A stretch of 16,486 bases of DNA from a bacterium (GTDB lineage Bacteria; Verrucomicrobiota; Verrucomicrobiia; Chthoniobacterales; Terrimicrobiaceae), in NCBI GenBank assembly GCA_009920585.1, contig RFZT01000021.1, forward strand, positions 1-16,486. The letters run 5' to 3'. How positions within the stretch are numbered: the first letter of the stretch is position 1; every line of letters begins with the position of its first letter. The notes under the pieces were generated by a model. It was not told the origin of the DNA. It saw only the letters and a list, made by a program, of their open reading frames with translations, and searched no databases. Shown here in pieces: positions 14,434 to 16,486 of this stretch. Position numbers and translations under genes: made by a program.

Positions 14434-14572
14434 ATTCAGTCACAAAGCCACAGGGCATTGAAAGGGGCAATTTTCCATTTCCGCAGACAGATAGGACGTG
14501 CATGGGAGTGGCGGATTCGGATGCTTAGCTTGAAGTCTTGTTTTCCTACGCGGAATCACGTTTTCTGTTTGA

Positions 14573-15825
14573 ATGACAGTTCGCACTCGTTTTGCTCCAT
14601 CACCGACCGGATACCTTCACGTAGGGGGAGCCCGGACGGCCCTTTTTAATTGGCTCTACGCCCGCCAGCATGGAGGGACATTCATCCTCCGCATTGAGGA
14701 TACCGACGAAAAGCGGAATACTGAAGAAGCGCGCCAAGTGATTTATGATGGATTGAACTGGCTTGGTCTGGATTGGGATGAAGGTCCGGACAAGGGAGGT
14801 CCCTTTGGCCCCTACCAGCAAAGCGAGCGCTCGGATATCTATGCCAAGCATTTGGCCACGCTCGAAGCGGGTGGGCATGTTTACGAGGATAATGGGGCGA
14901 TCCGCTTCCGTTCACCCCGCAAAACCGTCGTCGTCGAGGACCTCATCTGCGGTCGCATCGAGTTCGATATGTCGAATCCCGCTACGCATCCCGACATGAC
15001 GATTCGTCGTCCCGATGGATCGTGGATTTTCCATTTTGTGAATGTGGTGGACGACATCGAAATGCAGCTCACTCACGTGATTCGTGGTGAAGACCACCTT
15101 TCCAACACGCCAAAGCACATCGAGCTTTACAATGCGCTCGGTGTAACGCCGCCCAAGTTTGCCCACATTCCACTCATCTTGAATACCGAGGGCAAGAAGC
15201 TCAGTAAACGAGATGGCGGTTCGAGCATCACCTTCTTCATGGATGGCGGATACACTCCCGAGGCAGTAGCAAACTACCTCTGCTTGCTTGGATGGTCGCC
15301 GGGGGACAACCGTGAGCGACTCACTACGGCGGAAATCCTTTCGCTTTTTGACTTGGATAAAGTGAATCGCAGAAATGCGATTTTCTCGCTAAGCCTTTCG
15401 TGGATAAAGCCGGCATTGCCTATGGCACGGATGAGGCCCTTATTCAGGCCCTCGCCATCGTTAAGGCGAAGGTCAAACACCTCAGCGATGTGCCCGATTG
15501 GATCGCTTTTCTTTTCTCGGATACGTTTCCGTTTGATCCTGAGGCTGTCGAAAAAAGTCTCAAAAAGCCGGGTGCACTCGGCCGTTTGCAAGCCCTCGAA
15601 GCTTCTCTTGTGAAGGTGAGCGACTGGACGCATGTCACAGTCGAGGCTGCACTCAAGGAGACGGCGGCAGCTCTTGGAGTAAAGACCGGTGAGCTTGTCC
15701 ATCCTGCGCGTGTCGCTGTGAGTGGTCGTTCGGTTGGGCCTGGTCTTTACGAGATTTTTGAAGTCTTGGGCAAAGATCGTACCTTGGCTCGATTTGAGCG
15801 CGCACGCTCCATGGCCGCTGAATAA
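14573..15825 (+). pseudogene. gltX: Glutamyl-tRNA synthetase, frameshifted with internal deletion
   Basis: GltX charges tRNA-Glu (and, if non-discriminating, tRNA-Gln). The first frame has the HIGH-type motif APSPTGYLHVGG (8-19), RIEDTD, the acceptor-binding region FHFVNVVDDIEM, VIRGEDHL and the KMSKS-type KKLSKR (208-213), running well to NRRNAIF at residue 271 (15385). From 15388 the protein continues in the +2 frame as AKPFVDKAGI, through LSDVPDWIAFLFSD to GRSVGPGLYEIFEVLGKDRT, stop at 15825. Only two bases (TC) separate the parts, while Thermus GltX has about 25 residues there (the DLEKLRWMNGKYI segment). So about 73 bases are lost and the frame is shifted. Left alone, the first frame stops at 15613. 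A read or assembly error is as likely as a real mutation, since gltX is normally essential. Confidence 0.85.
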
Positions 15826-15834
15826 AAACTATCC

Positions 15835-16486
15835 ATGAAAACAATGTCTCGCATCCCAGTGGCCATTGTCGGAGCGAATGGATATTCCGGCGAGGAATTG
15901 TGTGCGATCCTAGCACGCCATCCGCAAGTCGAGATCGTTGCGATTACGTCCCGTCAACATGCAGGCAAAGTTGCCGGTGACGTTCTTCCACGCCTCGCTG
16001 GGGTGGGGGACTTTGCAAATCTGGTTTTTACCGAACCTTCGATTGAAGCCCTTCTGGCCTCACGCGCGGAGTATTTCTTTTTGGCCCTCCCTCACGGATT
16101 GGCTGCGGAATTCGCGGTGCCACTTTGCCGTGCGGGGAAGAGAGTGATTGATTTGAGTGCGGATTTTCGTCTTCGCGATGCCGGAGTCTATCGCGAGTTT
16201 TATGGTGAAGATCATCCCGCGCCTGATGTTTTAAAAACTGCTGTTTACGGTCTGCCTGAACTTCATCGGGATGCAATTCGCTCTGCGCAGCTCGTGGGTT
16301 CGGCGGGGTGCTATCCGACGAGCATCTTGCTGCCCTTGGTTCCGCTCCTGCGCGAGGGACTTATTTGCGCTGATGATATTCTGGTTTCAAGCGCCAGCGG
16401 AGTTAGCGGAGCCGGACGCAAAGCTGATGTCTCTTTGCTTTTTGGAGAGTGCAATGAAAGCCTGCGCGCGTATGGGCTTCCTAAAC
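15835..16486 (+). CDS. argC: N-acetyl-gamma-glutamyl-phosphate reductase ArgC (3' end outside window)
   Basis: Third step of arginine synthesis: NADPH reduction of N-acetylglutamyl phosphate to the semialdehyde. The 217 visible residues hold the N-terminal NAD(P)-binding domain (PVAIVGANGYSGEELCAILA), FLALPHGLAAEF, VIDLSADFRLRD, YGLPELHR, and the active-site GSAGCYPTS, where the family usually has GNPGCYPT; the catalytic Cys is kept. SSASGVSGAGRKAD begins the second domain. No stop occurs before the right edge. Start: ATG at 15835, with an alternative in-frame ATG at 15844 (MSRIPVAIVG) that fits slightly better; neither has a Shine-Dalgarno. It begins 9 bases after the gltX stop codon, so the two are probably co-transcribed. 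Confidence 0.96.
   Translation, partial: MKTMSRIPVAIVGANGYSGEELCAILARHPQVEIVAITSRQHAGKVAGDVLPRLAGVGDFANLVFTEPSIEALLASRAEYFFLALPHGLAAEFAVPLCRAGKRVIDLSADFRLRDAGVYREFYGEDHPAPDVLKTAVYGLPELHRDAIRSAQLVGSAGCYPTSILLPLVPLLREGLICADDILVSSASGVSGAGRKADVSLLFGECNESLRAYGLPK

Noticed and set aside
15380..15400. Programmed ribosomal frameshift in gltX
   Set aside because: There is no clear slippery heptamer, and about 25 conserved residues are missing in addition to the frame change, which frameshifting would not explain.
1..16486. CRISPR array, transposase, integrase, phage or toxin-antitoxin genes
   Set aside because: Looked for on both strands; no regularly spaced repeats, no recognisable mobile-element or defence protein.

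Overview
The window reads as a housekeeping chromosomal segment of a Gram-negative bacterium with lipopolysaccharide. It carries the lipid A enzymes LpxC and LpxA and a Lol/MacB-type ABC ATPase and permease. LpxC is fused to FabZ, and its active-site segments (NEPPIGDGSA; PLRFPDEFVRHKILDIVGDL) resemble chlamydial and other PVC-group LpxC. Together with small Cys-containing secreted proteins and intergenic AACCACAGAG / AATCCTGT motifs, this suggests Verrucomicrobiota; that placement is inference from memory of the families. Shine-Dalgarno sequences are absent before most genes, with clear ones only before pabB and efp.

Layout. (1) Positions 1-3632, minus strand: a probable operon of a secreted Pro/Ala-rich protein, prs, rplY, pth, rpsF and ssb (ssb runs off the left edge), linking PRPP synthesis, ribosome components, peptidyl-tRNA rescue and DNA binding. 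(2) 3720-4877, plus: pabB, overlapping tail to tail with an RluA-type pseudouridine synthase (4832-5623, minus). (3) 5648-9491, plus: a LolD-like ATPase, lpxC-fabZ, lpxA (ATGA overlap with lpxC-fabZ) and an Ahr-type zinc alcohol dehydrogenase. (4) 9553-10558, plus: tRNA-Gln(CUG), efp, and a 52-residue secreted Cys protein ending in a strong intrinsic terminator. (5) 10559-10793: a gene-free spacer with repeat motifs. (6) 10794-13131: a YihY/BrkB membrane protein (plus) converging on a LolC/LolE-type permease and a 50-residue membrane protein (minus). (7) 13248-14433: a secreted YHS-like Cys protein (plus) converging on an OGG1-type 8-oxoguanine glycosylase (minus). (8) 14573-16486, plus: gltX, broken by an apparent deletion plus frameshift, then the start of argC (runs off the right edge).

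The observations most worth checking are the lesion in gltX; a missing segment of about 24 residues in the LpxC half of the fusion; an elongation factor P with Asn instead of Lys or Arg at the loop tip; and two short genes (10345-10503 plus, 11656-11808 minus) that automatic callers may miss. I found no CRISPR array, phage, transposon or defence system, and no convincing new multi-gene system.
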